7,671 bases of DNA, taken from positions 1 through 7,671 of the forward strand of contig DUCA01000025.1 in NCBI GenBank assembly GCA_012960055.1, given 5' to 3'. Each line of letters starts with the position of its first letter. The stretch's first letter is position 1. This document shows, in pieces, positions 7,475 to 7,671 of this stretch. A program made the translations under genes and the position numbers. Under the pieces are notes generated by a model that was not told where the DNA came from, ran no database searches, and worked only from the letters and a program-made list of their open reading frames with translations. The stretch comes from Cycloclasticus sp. (GTDB lineage Bacteria; Pseudomonadota; Gammaproteobacteria; Methylococcales; Cycloclasticaceae).

Positions 7475-7671
7475 TTAATGGTTTTCTAGGCGGTTCAAGC
7501 CATTGAGAGCGGCAACACGGTACGCTTCAGCCATGGTTGGGTAATTAAATGTTGTATTAGTAAAGTAGAGCAGGGTATTGGCATCACCATGTTGCGACAT
7601 AATAGCTTGCCCAATATGTATGATCTCTGCTGCTTGATCACCAAAACAATGTACGCCCAATATTTGTAATG
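7475..7671 (-). CDS. sthA: Soluble pyridine nucleotide transhydrogenase, C-terminal end (5' part outside the window)
   Basis: SthA is a cytoplasmic FAD enzyme that passes reducing equivalents between NADPH and NAD+, usually draining excess NADPH. Only the last 64 or so residues are present. They read [40 protein letters not shown] and [20 protein letters not shown], ending LENH. This matches the C-terminal dimerisation domain of E. coli SthA nearly residue for residue through the [19 protein letters not shown] tail. Other members of the pyridine nucleotide-disulfide reductase family, such as lipoamide dehydrogenase, have a different ending (HPT.SE). The frame is open to the edge of the window; a TTG at 7658-7660 is internal and not a start. 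The stop TAA is followed after 59 bases by the start of the degraded secreted-protein gene. No clear terminator is visible in that gap. Confidence 0.93.
   Translation of the reverse strand, partial: LQILGVHCFGDQAAEIIHIGQAIMSQHGDANTLLYFTNTTFNYPTMAEAYRVAALNGLNRLENH

Noticed and set aside
1..7671. Search for CRISPR arrays, tRNA genes, insertion sequences, integrase sites or defence genes
   Set aside because: No spaced direct repeats, cloverleaf-like segments, transposase motifs or terminal inverted repeats were seen. The content is core metabolism plus one small TPR gene and one decayed gene.

Overview
The window looks like a chromosomal housekeeping segment of a moderately AT-rich gammaproteobacterium. 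AcnB, SthA, the YeeN-like YebC-family protein and MetZ all read most like gammaproteobacterial versions. PurF followed directly by MetZ is the order I recall from Pseudomonas and related marine lineages. This placement rests on remembered family sequences, not on a search.

Left part (1-2395, + strand): the 3' end of purF (purine synthesis) enters from outside the window. After 15 bases comes metZ (O-succinylhomoserine sulfhydrylase, methionine synthesis), and 56 bases later a YebC/PmpR-family gene of the YeeN subtype. All three have good ribosome binding sites or clear family starts and could be read on one transcript. The YebC-like gene runs tail-to-tail into a minus-strand NRDE/TANGO2-family gene (2374-3168), and the two coding regions overlap by 22 bases.

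Middle (3169-5965): a 155-base divergent spacer separates the NRDE gene from acnB. It holds a perfect TTGACA -35 element pointing toward the NRDE gene. acnB (aconitase B, 863 aa, GTG start) is complete, with all three iron-sulfur cysteines at the E. coli positions, and is closed by a strong intrinsic terminator.

Right part (5966-7671): a small secreted or membrane-anchored TPR protein (6059-6664, +) is followed by about 810 bases that hold no intact gene. Frame-by-frame reading of the minus strand shows that most of this gap (6796-7415) is the wreck of one gene. It has a clean ribosome binding site, a start and a signal peptide, followed by about three frameshifts and at least two in-frame stops. 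It lies 59 bases downstream of sthA (soluble transhydrogenase), whose C-terminus occupies the right edge on the minus strand.

Taken together this is core metabolism: purine and methionine synthesis, TCA cycle and NADPH/NADH balance. I see no mobile element, CRISPR array, tRNA, rRNA or defence-type system. The observation most worth following up is the decaying secreted-protein gene beside sthA. The TPR gene is second: it resembles a family I associate mainly with alphaproteobacteria.
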